This document shows positions 51,982 to 60,711 of a stretch of DNA of 64,000 bases, piece after piece. The first letter of the stretch is position 1. Every line of letters begins with the position of its first letter. Below the pieces are notes generated by a model. That model had not been told where the DNA came from. It ran no database searches and saw nothing but the letters and a program-made list of their open reading frames with translations. Where the stretch lies: contig NZ_JAOQNG010000002.1 of NCBI RefSeq assembly GCF_025961225.1, positions 186,001-250,000 on the forward strand, read 5' to 3'. The translations under genes were made by a program, and so were the position numbers. This DNA comes from Azospirillum canadense (GTDB lineage: Bacteria; Pseudomonadota; Alphaproteobacteria; Azospirillales; Azospirillaceae).

Positions 51982-52405
51982 TCTACCTTCAGCTTCGTCA
52001 CTCTCTGTGCCGGCATTCAACGCTGCCGGACGGGCGTGCATCGCGTGTCGATGCGGATCTGGACCTCCCCGGTCTGGCCAGCGGCGCCATGACACTGGGG
52101 AGGTGTCGAGGCAGCCTGCCGACGCGGGGGCCGGGGAGGAGGGGTTTCGAGCCAATATTTCAGGCGTTCGCGTCAGTCAAAGACCCATTACAGGTCGAAG
52201 ACCGGGCAACGCAACCGAAAAAACGGCTCGGAAGGGAGATCGCCGAAAAGTACCGTCGTCTGCAACGGCCGTTTTCCGACAACGAAGCATATATGCGCCT
52301 CGCAACGGATGTTTCAAGGGACACGGGAAAGAGCGGCGACGGCGGTCGTCATGGCTGCCCTGCAAGAGGTTTATAAGGCCGGGTTTATAAGAAGCTGTGC
52401 ATGTG
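51982..52405. other. Intergenic region between RNase J and radical SAM genes
   Basis: 424 bases. It holds the promoter of rnj (minus strand) and the 3' end of the radical SAM gene. A direct repeat GGTTTATAAG occurs at 52368-52377 and 52382-52391. Open frames in this stretch lack ribosome sites and I call none of them. Confidence 0.45.
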
Positions 52406-53389
52406 TCAGGCGGAGCAGGACCCACCACCGAGCACGCAGAACTTCGCGCAGTGGCGGTGGTTCAGCTTCACCGCCCCATGGTCGAACTGCCCGCCGTGGG
52501 CGCGCGCCGCCTCGGCGAGGCTGTTGCCCATCTCGAAGCGGGGGTCGTAGGGCAGCAGCGTGCAGGGCAGGACGACGGCGCGCTCCGCCCCCTTGCGCTT
52601 CACCACCATGCGGCTGGAGGCGCACATCATCGCATCGGGCCTGAGCTTCAGGATGCCCCAGCAGGCGGTGGTGATCTCCGGCACCTCGGCCGTCTCGTCC
52701 ATCTCCGGGAAAAGCACGAGCGCGTGCGGGTCGGCGGCGTCGAGGGCCAGGCCGTGCTCCGCGAACAGGCGGGCGTAGCCGGCGCGGAGCGCACCCTGAT
52801 CCTCACGCCAGCGGGTGCGGCCGGCCACCGCGACGGAAAAGCCTTCGCGGACCAGCCAAGCCAGCCCGGTCATCGCCTTGGCAAAGCTGCCGGCGCCGCG
52901 CTCCTGGTCGTGCAGGGCCGCGCTGTGGTGGTCCAGGCTGACGCGCAGCTGCAGCCTGTCGCCGTGGCGCTCCCGCAAAGCCGACAGGGCGGCGCGGACC
53001 ACGGGGCGCTGCATCGGGCGCATGGCGTTGGTCAGGACCAGCACGCGGAACCCGCGGTCGAGGCACAGGCCCGCCAACTCCGCCATGTGGCGGTTCAGGA
53101 AGGGCTCCCCACCCGTGAAGCCGATCTCCCGCACCGGCATCCGGTCGGCCGCGATCTCGTCCAGGAAGGGAAGGACGTCGCCCGGTTCCAGATAGGCCAG
53201 CCGGTCGTTGCGCGGGCTGGACTCGATGTAGCAGTGGCCGCAGGTGATGTTGCACAGGCTGCCGGTGTTGAACCACAGAGTCTCCAGCGCCGTCAGCGGA
53301 ACGCTCGCCCGCCGCTCCCCCTTCGCGGTCCAGTCCGGGTCGGTGAATTTGGCGATCGGGGCTTGGGCAAGCGGGGCATCCAACGTCAT
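52406..53389 (-). CDS. Radical SAM protein with C-terminal Cys cluster
   Basis: 327 residues from the ATG at 53389. The radical SAM cluster motif is LCNITCGHCYIESSP (Cys-x3-Cys-x2-Cys) near residue 40, with the SAM-binding IGFTGGEPFLNRHM after it and a TIM-barrel-like body. The C-terminal part carries more Cys: ACWGILKLRPDAMMCASSRM, VLPCTLLPYD and the extreme end HCAKFCVLGGGSCSA, resembling an auxiliary iron-sulfur (SPASM-like) site. No peptide precursor gene or known partner is adjacent. The divergent gene encodes a heavy-metal chaperone-like protein. Confidence 0.86.
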   Translation of the reverse strand: MTLDAPLAQAPIAKFTDPDWTAKGERRASVPLTALETLWFNTGSLCNITCGHCYIESSPRNDRLAYLEPGDVLPFLDEIAADRMPVREIGFTGGEPFLNRHMAELAGLCLDRGFRVLVLTNAMRPMQRPVVRAALSALRERHGDRLQLRVSLDHHSAALHDQERGAGSFAKAMTGLAWLVREGFSVAVAGRTRWREDQGALRAGYARLFAEHGLALDAADPHALVLFPEMDETAEVPEITTACWGILKLRPDAMMCASSRMVVKRKGAERAVVLPCTLLPYDPRFEMGNSLAEAARAHGGQFDHGAVKLNHRHCAKFCVLGGGSCSA

Positions 53390-53537
53390 CCTGGGTCCTG
53401 TGGCGGTCTTCGTCCAATCGTCGAGTGAAGATGGGCCGACTGTGCCCCACCGCCACTCACAACAGCGTGTGCCGGGTCCGGCCGGGAACCGCCCCCGGCG
53501 GGGATCGGTTGCGTCAGTCAGCAGAAGGGAGAGCGAC

Positions 53538-53735
53538 ATGTACACCCTGAAGGTGAAGGGCATGACCTGTGGGCACTGCGCCCAGAGTGTGACCCGTGCG
53601 CTGGAGGCGATACCGGAGGTGGAGCGGGCGCTGGTCGACCTGGACCGCGGAGAGGTCACCGTGGAGGGTAAGGCGGATCCGATGATGCTGGCCCGCGCCA
53701 TCACCGAGGCCGGCTATGAGGTGGCGGAGGGATGA
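53538..53735 (+). CDS. Heavy-metal-associated (CopZ-like) protein
   Basis: 65-residue HMA-fold metallochaperone. The metal site MTCGHC lies near residue 10 in KVKGMTCGHCAQSVTRALEAI, with the usual VERALVDLDRGEVTVEG and the C-terminal AITEAGYEVAEG. GGGAG precedes the ATG at 53538. Expected to bind Cu(I) in the cytoplasm. A copper ATPase is not in the window. Confidence 0.93.
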   Translation: MYTLKVKGMTCGHCAQSVTRALEAIPEVERALVDLDRGEVTVEGKADPMMLARAITEAGYEVAEG

Positions 53736-53831
53736 GACGGCGCGACCCTTCGGCGTGGCCCCTGTTGTCAGGGCACGCCCGGCAAACGGGCTCCGCAGAA
53801 CGGACCATAACGGATTCGGGAGAAGCATCCC

Positions 53832-55001
53832 ATGGCAGACTATGACAGCCGTTGGAGGAACGACCAGGGCTACCGTCGTGATGACGACCGCTGGAGCGAC
53901 CGCGGGCGCAGCGACGATCAGCGCATGGGCCGCGAGGATTACGGCCGGTACGGGCGCGACAGCATGAGCGGTGCCGGCGGGCGGCAGCCCGGCTACGGCT
54001 ATGAAGGTCGAGGGCGCGAAGGCTACGACTACGGCCGCGATTATTGGCGGCAGGAGGAAGGCCGCGGCGGATTCGGTCAAACCTCGGGTGGCCGCGATTA
54101 CGGAAGCCGTGATTATGGCGGCCAAGGCTACGGCGGCCAAGGCTACGGCGGCCAGGATTACAGCAACCAGGGTTATGGCGGCCAAGGCTATGGTGGGCGC
54201 AGCTTCGGCAGCCGGGATTATGGCAGCCGGGATCGTGGCTCCATCGGCCAGGACTACGGCTCCCGCGGCTATGGATCCCGCGACTATGGGTCCGATTACG
54301 AGTCCCGTGGTGACTATGGCCAGGATTTCGGCGGATCCTATGGCTCGCGCGGCGGCATGGGCAGCATGGGGAGCGGCATGGGCGGCTTCGGCCGGTCGGA
54401 TTACCGCGGCTCCGGCTATCGCAGCTCGGATTACAGGGGCTCGGACTACCGCGGGTCGTCCGACTATGGGCGCAGCCGGGATTACCGGGGCGACCAGGAT
54501 CGCGGCTTCTTCGAACGCGCCGGTGACGAGATGGCCTCCTGGTTCGGCGACGACGACGCGGAGCGCCGCCGCCGGATGGACGCCCAGCGCGGCGACAGTG
54601 GCGCTGAGCATCACCGCGGCCGTGGTCCACGCGGCTACGCCCGCTCCGACGAGCGGGTCCGGGAGGACGTCAGCGACCGCCTGACCGACGATCCCTACAT
54701 CGACGCGTCGGAAATCGACGTGACCGTCAGCAACTGCGAGGTCACGCTGTCCGGCACCGTCGACGACCGCCGGACCAAGCGCCGGGCCGAGGACATCGTG
54801 GATGCCATTTCCGGCGTCCGGCACGTGCAGAACAACCTGCGCGTCCGCCAGCAGACCTACGGCGGCAGCGGCACGACGGCCGGCGCCTCCGCCATGGCGG
54901 GTCTCGGCACCACCGGCACCGGGTTGGGCAGCATGAGCGGCACGGCCGGGACCACCGGGACAACGACCGCCAGCACCACACGGATGGGCACGGCGCGTTG
55001 A
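53832..55001 (+). CDS. BON-domain protein with Gly/Tyr/Ser/Arg low-complexity region
   Basis: 389 residues; GGGAGAAG precedes the ATG at 53832. Residues about 1-225 are low complexity, first Arg/Asp/Tyr-rich and then many GYGGQ, RDYGS and SDYRG units like those of phase-separating eukaryotic RNA-binding proteins. A short conserved-looking block [23 protein letters not shown] (in parts: [24 protein letters not shown]) follows, then a BON domain (about 275-345: [40 protein letters not shown]) and a Gly/Thr/Ser-rich tail. There is no signal peptide, whereas classic BON proteins (OsmY) are periplasmic. Probably stress-related. Confidence 0.87.
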   Translation: MADYDSRWRNDQGYRRDDDRWSDRGRSDDQRMGREDYGRYGRDSMSGAGGRQPGYGYEGRGREGYDYGRDYWRQEEGRGGFGQTSGGRDYGSRDYGGQGYGGQGYGGQDYSNQGYGGQGYGGRSFGSRDYGSRDRGSIGQDYGSRGYGSRDYGSDYESRGDYGQDFGGSYGSRGGMGSMGSGMGGFGRSDYRGSGYRSSDYRGSDYRGSSDYGRSRDYRGDQDRGFFERAGDEMASWFGDDDAERRRRMDAQRGDSGAEHHRGRGPRGYARSDERVREDVSDRLTDDPYIDASEIDVTVSNCEVTLSGTVDDRRTKRRAEDIVDAISGVRHVQNNLRVRQQTYGGSGTTAGASAMAGLGTTGTGLGSMSGTAGTTGTTTASTTRMGTAR

Positions 55002-55006
55002 TATAA

Positions 55007-55154
55007 CCCCCTCTCCCAGCCCTGCTGGGAGAGGGAGGGGCCCGCCGCAAAGCGGTGGGAGGGTGAGGGAAAGGTTTCTCGGGGTGACCTAGCCCTCACC
55101 CTCCCACGCCGGAGGCGTGGGTCCCTCCCTCTCCCGCCGGGGGCGGGAGAGGGG
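55007..55154. repeat. GC-rich palindromic intergenic repeat (copy F)
   Basis: About 148 bp between converging stops, nearly the same as copy A (2207-2350). Both begin with CCCCTCTCCCAGCC-type and end with GGGCGGGAGAGGGG-type arms and share GACCTAGCCCTCACCC-like or equivalent central words, but the central CATCCCGAGAAACCT of copy A appears here as its reverse complement. Confidence 0.85.
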
Positions 55155-55175
55155 ACAGGTTTGCGGTTTGAGCCC

Positions 55176-56987
55176 TTACTTCCCCCCATTCCCATTCGTC
55201 TGGGTGCGCTGCTTGGCAGGTTTGGCGCCGCGGGTCAGGTTGTGGGCGGTGGTGACGAGGGCGATGTGGGAAAATGCTTGGGGGAAGTTGCCGACCAGAC
55301 GCTTCGTGGTGCTGTCGTACTCCTCCGACAGGAGGCCCAGGTCGTTGCGCAGCGCGAGCACGCGCTCGAACAGGGCCACCGCCTCGTCCTGCCGTCCCTG
55401 GAGGACGTAAGCGTCGGCCAGCCACAGGGTGCAGGGCAGGAACACCCCCTCCCCGTCCGGCAGGCCGTCGTCGGCCTCCTCCGTGCGGTAGCGGAGCAGG
55501 AAGCCGTCCTGCAGCAGGTGCTTCTCCACGGCGGCGATGGTGCCCTCCACGCGCGGGTCGGTGATCGGCAGGAAACCGACGAGCGGGATGGCGAGCAGCG
55601 CTGCGTCCACGTGCTTCGCCCCGTAATACTGGACGAAGCTGTTCATGTCCGGCGAGAAACCGTGCTCGCAGACGTTCTGGTGGATGGCGTCGCGCAACGC
55701 CTGCCAGCGGTCGAGCGGTCCCTTCAGCCCGAACTTATGGGCGCTCTTCAGCATGCGGTCCACCGCGACCCAGGCCATCACCTTGGAGTGGGTGTAGTGG
55801 CGCGACTGGCCGCGCACCTCCCAGATGCCCTCGTCCGGCTGGTTCCAGACCGTTGCCAGATGGTCGATCAGCGCGCATTGCAGGCGCCAGCCCTGGTCGG
55901 TCACGCCAAGACCGCCCTGGCGCGCTTGGTGCACGGCGTCCATCAGCTCCCCGTACATGTCCAGCTGGAGCTGGCCGGCGGCGGCGTTGCCGATGCGGAC
56001 GGGGGACGCGCCTTCGTAGCCGGGCAGCCAGGACACCTCCCATTCGTGGAGCCGCCGTTCCCCGCCAATGCCGTACATGATCTGGATCTGGTTCGGGCTG
56101 CCGGCCACGGCGCGCATCAGCCATTCCCGCCAGTCCCGCGCCTCTTCGTAGAAGCCGGCGTTCATCAGGGCCAGCAGGGTCAGCGTGGCGTCGCGCAGCC
56201 AGCAATAGCGGTAATCCCAGTTCCGCACGCCGCCCAGCTTTTCCGGCAGGGAGGTGGTCGGGGCGGCGACGATGCCGCCGGTCGGCCGGTAGGTCAGCGC
56301 CTTCAGCGTCACCAGCGAGCGCATCACCGCGTCGCGCCAGGGCCCCTCGAAGGTGCAGTGCGCGCACCACTCGTCCCAGAACTGAAGCGTGTCGCACAGG
56401 GCTGCCTCGGGATCGACGCATTCCGGCGACGGCAGGTGCGAGGGGGAGTAGGTCAGCACGAAGGGGACGCTCTCGCCCTCCCCCACCGTAAAGTCGGACA
56501 CGGTGCAGAGCCCCTCGCCGCGGAAGAGCACAGGCGTGCGCAGCGTCACCATGTCGGGACCGGCGATGGCGCGCAACGTCTGCGGGCCGATGCGCGACAC
56601 CCAGGGAACCGTGCAGCCGTAGTCGAAGCGGATGGTCATCTCCATCCGCATCGGCACCCGGCCGCGGCGGCCGCGCACGATGCGGACGATGTCCGACGCC
56701 TGCCCGCGCGGCGGCATGAAGTCCACCACCGTGACGGCGCCGTCGGCCGTCTCGTAGTCCGTCTCCAGGATCAGGCTGTCGCCGCGGTAGCGCCGGACCG
56801 GCCGGGCATTCGCGTCGCAGGGGCGCAGTTGCCAACGCCCGTGGTCGGGCGTGCCCAGCAGGGCGGCGAAACAGGCGTCGGAATCAAAGCGCGGCCAGCA
56901 CAGCCAATCGATGGATCCGTCCCTCGACACCAGGGCCGCGGTTTCGCAGTCCCCCAACAGGGCGTAGTCCTCGATCCGGGCCGGCAT
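55176..56987 (-). CDS. Glycoside hydrolase family 15 protein (glucoamylase/trehalase type)
   Basis: 603 residues. The N-terminal beta-domain starts MPARIEDYALLGDCETAALV with SRDGSIDWLCWPRFDS, and the (alpha/alpha)6 barrel begins near 230 with LKALTYRPTGGIVAAPTTSLPE and GVRNWDYRYCWLRDATLTLLAL. The catalytic acid is probably the Glu in GGERRLHEWEV and the base the Glu in DGEGVFLPCTLWLADA. No signal peptide, so cytoplasmic. Family members hydrolyse alpha-glucosides such as maltodextrins or trehalose; which one cannot be told. It is divergent from the TPP-enzyme gene. Confidence 0.93.
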   Translation of the reverse strand: MPARIEDYALLGDCETAALVSRDGSIDWLCWPRFDSDACFAALLGTPDHGRWQLRPCDANARPVRRYRGDSLILETDYETADGAVTVVDFMPPRGQASDIVRIVRGRRGRVPMRMEMTIRFDYGCTVPWVSRIGPQTLRAIAGPDMVTLRTPVLFRGEGLCTVSDFTVGEGESVPFVLTYSPSHLPSPECVDPEAALCDTLQFWDEWCAHCTFEGPWRDAVMRSLVTLKALTYRPTGGIVAAPTTSLPEKLGGVRNWDYRYCWLRDATLTLLALMNAGFYEEARDWREWLMRAVAGSPNQIQIMYGIGGERRLHEWEVSWLPGYEGASPVRIGNAAAGQLQLDMYGELMDAVHQARQGGLGVTDQGWRLQCALIDHLATVWNQPDEGIWEVRGQSRHYTHSKVMAWVAVDRMLKSAHKFGLKGPLDRWQALRDAIHQNVCEHGFSPDMNSFVQYYGAKHVDAALLAIPLVGFLPITDPRVEGTIAAVEKHLLQDGFLLRYRTEEADDGLPDGEGVFLPCTLWLADAYVLQGRQDEAVALFERVLALRNDLGLLSEEYDSTTKRLVGNFPQAFSHIALVTTAHNLTRGAKPAKQRTQTNGNGGK

Positions 56988-57156
56988 GGATGTATCCGAA
57001 CGTGGTTTATCGAACGTGCAACCCCTGCAACGACGGCCGGGGTCCGCGGGTTCCGCGCCGGGATCGCAATGAACGACTTGTCATGGAACCGGCCGCGCCC
57101 CGGCTGGTTGGCTCGGAAAAGCCTTTTCCTTCCGACCCGACAAGACGGAGAATCCC

Positions 57157-58911
57157 ATGGCGAGCACGGCGTCCGACATCCTGGTGGACGTGCTGGTGAA
57201 CTGGGGCGTGGACACGATTTTCGGCATCCCCGGCGACGGCATCAACGGCATCATCGAGGCCCTGCGCAAGCGCAAGGACGAGATCCGCTTCGTCCAGGTC
57301 CGCCACGAAGAGGCCGCCGCCTTCATGGCCTGCGGCTACGCCAAGTTTACCGGCAAGCTGGGCGTCTGCATCGCCACGTCGGGGCCGGGGGGCATCCACC
57401 TGCTGAACGGGTTGTACGACGCGAAGCTGGACCACCAGCCGGTGCTCGCCATCACCGGGTTGCAGTTCCACGACCTCGTCGGCACCTACACCCAGCAGGA
57501 TGTGGAGCTGGACAAGCTCTATCAGGACGTCGCGCTGTACAACCAGCGCATCATGGGCGCCGCGCATGTCCGCAACATCGCGACGCTGGCCTGCCGCACG
57601 GCGCTGGCCCATCGCGGCGTCGCCCACATCACCATGCCCGTGGACTTGCAGGACCAGACGGTCAGCGAGGACATGCGGGCCCCGCGCAACGTCAAGGGGC
57701 ACAACACCGACCTGTTCGCGCCTGAGTTGCCCGTCCCGTCGGAGGAGCAGACCCGGCGCGCCGTGGACATCCTGGACGCCGGGCAGCGCATCGTCATCCT
57801 GGCCGGCCAGGGCGCGCTGCGCGCCACCGACCAGCTGGAGCGGCTGGCCGACAAGCTGGGCGCGGCGATCGTCAAGGCATTGCTGGGCAAGGCGGCGGTG
57901 CCGGACGACAGCCCCTTCACCACCGGCCAAGTCGGGCTGCTCGGCACCGCGCCGTCGCAGGAGGCGCTGGAGACCTGCGACACACTGCTGATCGCCGGGT
58001 CGACCTTCCCCTACATTGAATATTACCCGAAGCCGGGGCAGGCCCGTGCCATACAGATCGACATCGACGCCGCCCGCATCGGCCTGCGCTATCCGGTGGA
58101 GGCCGGGCTGGTCGGCGACTGCCGGCTGGCGCTGGACATCCTGACCGAGCGGGCGAAGCCGCACCCCGACCGCTCCTTCCTGCAAAAGGCGCAGACCGGC
58201 AAGGCGGAGTGGATGAAACTGATGGAGGAGCGGGGGACGCGCACGGAATCGCCGATGAAGCCGCAGGTCGTCGCGTGGGAGCTGGGCAAGCGCCTGTCCG
58301 ACACCGCGCTGGTCGCCTGCGACAGCGGCACCATCGCGACCTGGTGGGCGCGGCAGATTCCGGTGAAGCGCGGGCAGATGCACACGCTGTCGGGCAACCT
58401 CGCCTCCATGGCGCCCGGCCTGCCCTACGCCATCGCCGCGCAGATCGCCCACCCGGACCGGCAGGTGGTGGCCTTCGTCGGCGACGGTGGATTCTCCATG
58501 CTGATGGCCGATTTCGCCACGGCGGTGAAGTACGGGCTGCCGATCAAGGTGATCATCAGCAACAACCGCTCGCTCGGCCAGATCAAGTGGGAGCAGATGG
58601 TCTTCCTCGGCAACCCCGAGTATGTCTGCGACCTCCACTTCATCAACTTCGCCAAGGTTGCGGAGGCCTGCGGCGGCAAGGGCTTTACCATCACCGACCC
58701 GAAGGACTGCGGCGCTGTGCTGGACGCCGCACTCGCCCACCCCGGCCCGGTGGTGGTGGACTGCATCGTCGATCCCAACGAACCGCCGATGCCGCCCAAG
58801 GTCCAGGCCAAGCAGGCGATGCACTTGGCGGAGGCGCTGGCCCGCGGCACGCCGGACGCGCTGAAGATCGCCGCCACCGTCTTCAAGGACCGCGCCCGCG
58901 AGATCATCTGA
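57157..58911 (+). CDS. Thiamine diphosphate-dependent enzyme, pyruvate oxidase/dehydrogenase (PoxB)-like
   Basis: 584 residues with the three acetolactate-synthase-type domains. N-terminal PYR domain with FGIPGDGINGIIEAL and the catalytic Glu in VRHEEAAAFMA, a central Rossmann domain (about 190-335), and a C-terminal PP domain with GDGGFSMLMADFATAV ... IISNNRSLG (GDG-x-NN). GGAGAA precedes the ATG at 57157. Highest resemblance is to PoxB-type enzymes that decarboxylate pyruvate to acetate, but FAD/quinone features cannot be proven; acetolactate synthase or other decarboxylases remain possible. A cluster of strong hairpins follows. Confidence 0.88.
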   Translation: MASTASDILVDVLVNWGVDTIFGIPGDGINGIIEALRKRKDEIRFVQVRHEEAAAFMACGYAKFTGKLGVCIATSGPGGIHLLNGLYDAKLDHQPVLAITGLQFHDLVGTYTQQDVELDKLYQDVALYNQRIMGAAHVRNIATLACRTALAHRGVAHITMPVDLQDQTVSEDMRAPRNVKGHNTDLFAPELPVPSEEQTRRAVDILDAGQRIVILAGQGALRATDQLERLADKLGAAIVKALLGKAAVPDDSPFTTGQVGLLGTAPSQEALETCDTLLIAGSTFPYIEYYPKPGQARAIQIDIDAARIGLRYPVEAGLVGDCRLALDILTERAKPHPDRSFLQKAQTGKAEWMKLMEERGTRTESPMKPQVVAWELGKRLSDTALVACDSGTIATWWARQIPVKRGQMHTLSGNLASMAPGLPYAIAAQIAHPDRQVVAFVGDGGFSMLMADFATAVKYGLPIKVIISNNRSLGQIKWEQMVFLGNPEYVCDLHFINFAKVAEACGGKGFTITDPKDCGAVLDAALAHPGPVVVDCIVDPNEPPMPPKVQAKQAMHLAEALARGTPDALKIAATVFKDRAREII

Positions 58912-58912
58912 T

Positions 58913-58951
58913 ACCGAAGGCGTTTGATGGCTTCCATCAAACGCCTTCGGT
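58913..58951. repeat. Perfect 18-bp inverted repeat with 3-base loop
   Basis: Arms 58913-58930 and 58934-58951 are exact reverse complements (ACCGAAGGCGTTTGATGG and partner) around CTT, starting two bases after the stop of the TPP enzyme. There is no U-tract, so a simple intrinsic terminator is doubtful. Two more inverted repeats follow directly. Confidence 0.85.
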
Positions 58952-58963
58952 TCAAACCCGACA

Positions 58964-58984
58964 GCACATGGCGCAGCCATGTGC
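58964..58984. repeat. Perfect 9-bp inverted repeat with 3-base loop
   Basis: GCACATGGC (58964-58972), GCA, GCCATGTGC (58976-58984). Second of three consecutive hairpins after the TPP-enzyme gene. Confidence 0.8.
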
Positions 58985-58991
58985 GAAAGGG

Positions 58992-59034
58992 TCATACGGC
59001 CGGCCATGGAACTGTTCATGCGCCGGCCGTATGA
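58992..59034. repeat. 13-bp inverted repeat with 17-base spacer
   Basis: TCATACGGCCGGC (58992-59004) and GCCGGCCGTATGA (59022-59034), with CATG words inside the spacer. Third of the hairpin cluster, ahead of a gene-poor stretch. Confidence 0.8.
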
Positions 59035-59767
59035 GGCGTTCGATTTCCTCATGTCGCCTTGCCGGGCGGGTGACGGGCGACGATGCACACCGCTTTTGAC
59101 CGGCTTGATTGGCGGCGTTCTTTCCAGGGAACGCCGCCCCGTTTCGTGCGTTGGATCTTGCGGCACCACCGGCCCGGTTCGTCATCCCCCGGGCCGAAGC
59201 CCCGCTTTACTGGCGGGGTACGCCTGTTGCGCCGCAGCAAAGCCACCCGACTTGCGGTGGTGCCCCATCTCCCGCGCATTGGACATTGGGATACATCCTT
59301 CATTCTTGGGTGGATGGTCGGTCGCTCACGACGTCATCACATAGACGTATCATCGGTACGAAGACCAGAGGCAGGCGACGGATGCCGTGTTGTCGGAGTA
59401 GGTATTCGTGAACCGGCCCCGGACGGCCATTTGCGTCCTTGTGCGCATTTACGCCCATTTTCATTCTGATAAAGTCCAATTCTGTTCGCTGCTGGATCAA
59501 CGTCTTCAGCGCTGAACGGGGCGCCAACGCGTCGGCCGGTTTGGCCAATTCCATCGTAAGCCGCGTACGGTATCGCGATCCATGGGGGGCGCCGTGTCGT
59601 CCACAGCCGCTTCGGCCATTCGCCGGAGCGGGAGTGGGTGGAGCATGGCGCAAGGAATGCGCCGCCTTGCGGCCGCCGAGGTTGTGCCGGGGAATTCCAA
59701 TCACGGCAACGGCCAAAACACAGCAAAGGCAAAACTGCCGGGCACGTTCTGGAATCGGGGGCTGGAC
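59035..59767. other. Gene-poor stretch before the LuxR-type regulator
   Basis: About 730 bases with lower coding bias than the surroundings and no open frame that has both a ribosome site and recognisable similarity. It may hold the regulator's promoter and decayed sequence. AT-richer patches occur near 59330-59360 and 59455-59480. Confidence 0.45.
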
Positions 59768-60568
59768 ATGACAAAAGAATCGGCAATCAGAATGTTTCCG
59801 AAGGGGGGCGTGTCGGCCTCCTCCATGGCGCGCGGGGAAGACAGCGCCGTCGGCACACGCCGGTCGTCGCTTTTGCTCATCGACGGCAAGCCGATGACGC
59901 TGGAGAGCAGCGCCGCCTGGCTGGCCAACCATCTGCCGGGCCTGTCCGTCGTCCCGCTTCCGTCGGTCGACATGGCCTTGCAATCGCAAAAGCGGATGCA
60001 CGATGTCGACGGGGACCATGTGTCCGTCATCCTGCTGAATATCGGAGCGGCCTACACGTCGGACCCGCGCGTCGCCGACGATCTCAGCCGGCTTGACGAT
60101 GAATTCCCCAACGTCCCAGTCATCGTCATCTCGGACCGCGAGGAGGTCGAAGCCGTCGCCGAAGCGCTGGAGTGCGGCGTCCGTGGCTATATCCCGACGA
60201 GCATCTCGCTGCCCGTCGTCGTCGGCGCGATCTATCTGGTGCAGGCGGGCGGGATCTACGCCCCGCCCTACGCCCTCATGGAGACAAGCCGGCGGAGCAC
60301 GTTGCGCCTGACGGACCACGCCATGCCCGGCAACAGCGCGATGCCCGGCTTCACGCGCCGCCAGATGCAAGTGCTGGCGTTCCTTCGCCAAGGCACCCCG
60401 AACAAGATCATCGCGCACGAGCTTGCGATGTGCGAGAGCACGGTCAAGGTCCATGTGCGGCACATCATGAAGAAGCTGCGGGCGACCAACCGCACGCAGG
60501 TCGCCTTCCTGACCGCCAGCCTGTTCGGCGAAAGCGGCGCCGGATACGTGTCGGAGCATGAGCACTGA
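59768..60568 (+). CDS. LuxR/NarL-type regulator with degenerate receiver domain
   Basis: 266 residues from the ATG at 59768. The N-terminal half (about 33-150) has the receiver fold (SSLLLIDGKPMTLES, VSVILLNIGA, PVIVISDREEVEAVAEAL, GVRGYIPTSISLPVVVGAI), but the phospho-Asp is Asn91 and the conserved Lys is missing from GYIPTS, so phosphorylation is unlikely. The C-terminal HTH (about 195-255) reads FTRRQMQVLAFLRQGTPNKIIAHELAMCESTVKVHVRHIM (in parts: TRRQMQVLAFLRQGTPNK, STVKVHVRHIMKKL). It lies just before fcl and gmd and may control surface polysaccharide. Confidence 0.85.
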   Translation: MTKESAIRMFPKGGVSASSMARGEDSAVGTRRSSLLLIDGKPMTLESSAAWLANHLPGLSVVPLPSVDMALQSQKRMHDVDGDHVSVILLNIGAAYTSDPRVADDLSRLDDEFPNVPVIVISDREEVEAVAEALECGVRGYIPTSISLPVVVGAIYLVQAGGIYAPPYALMETSRRSTLRLTDHAMPGNSAMPGFTRRQMQVLAFLRQGTPNKIIAHELAMCESTVKVHVRHIMKKLRATNRTQVAFLTASLFGESGAGYVSEHEH

Positions 60569-60685
60569 ACGGGGCATCACCGTTGCCCTGACCGAGGTTC
60601 CCGCAACGAAAGATGGCCGAGCCTGCGTCCGCGTCTCCGACGTGCGGGCGCAGCTCCCGCGCGGCTGCGTTCCGTGCGCATCGAT

Positions 60686-60711
60686 CAAAGGCTTCGCGCA
60701 AAGGCTTCGCG
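60686..60711. repeat. 13-bp tandem duplication at the fcl ribosome site
   Basis: CAAAGGCTTCGCG occurs twice head to tail (60686-60698, 60699-60711), ending at the base before the fcl ATG. Each copy has an AAAGG that could serve as ribosome site; only the second has proper spacing. Confidence 0.8.

Noticed and set aside
52089..52376. Small plus-strand gene between rnj and the radical SAM gene
   Set aside because: No ribosome site or conserved motif, and it overlaps the probable rnj promoter region.
58913..58951. Intrinsic terminator for the TPP-enzyme gene
   Set aside because: Stem is perfect but no U-tract follows; listed as a repeat and not as a terminator.
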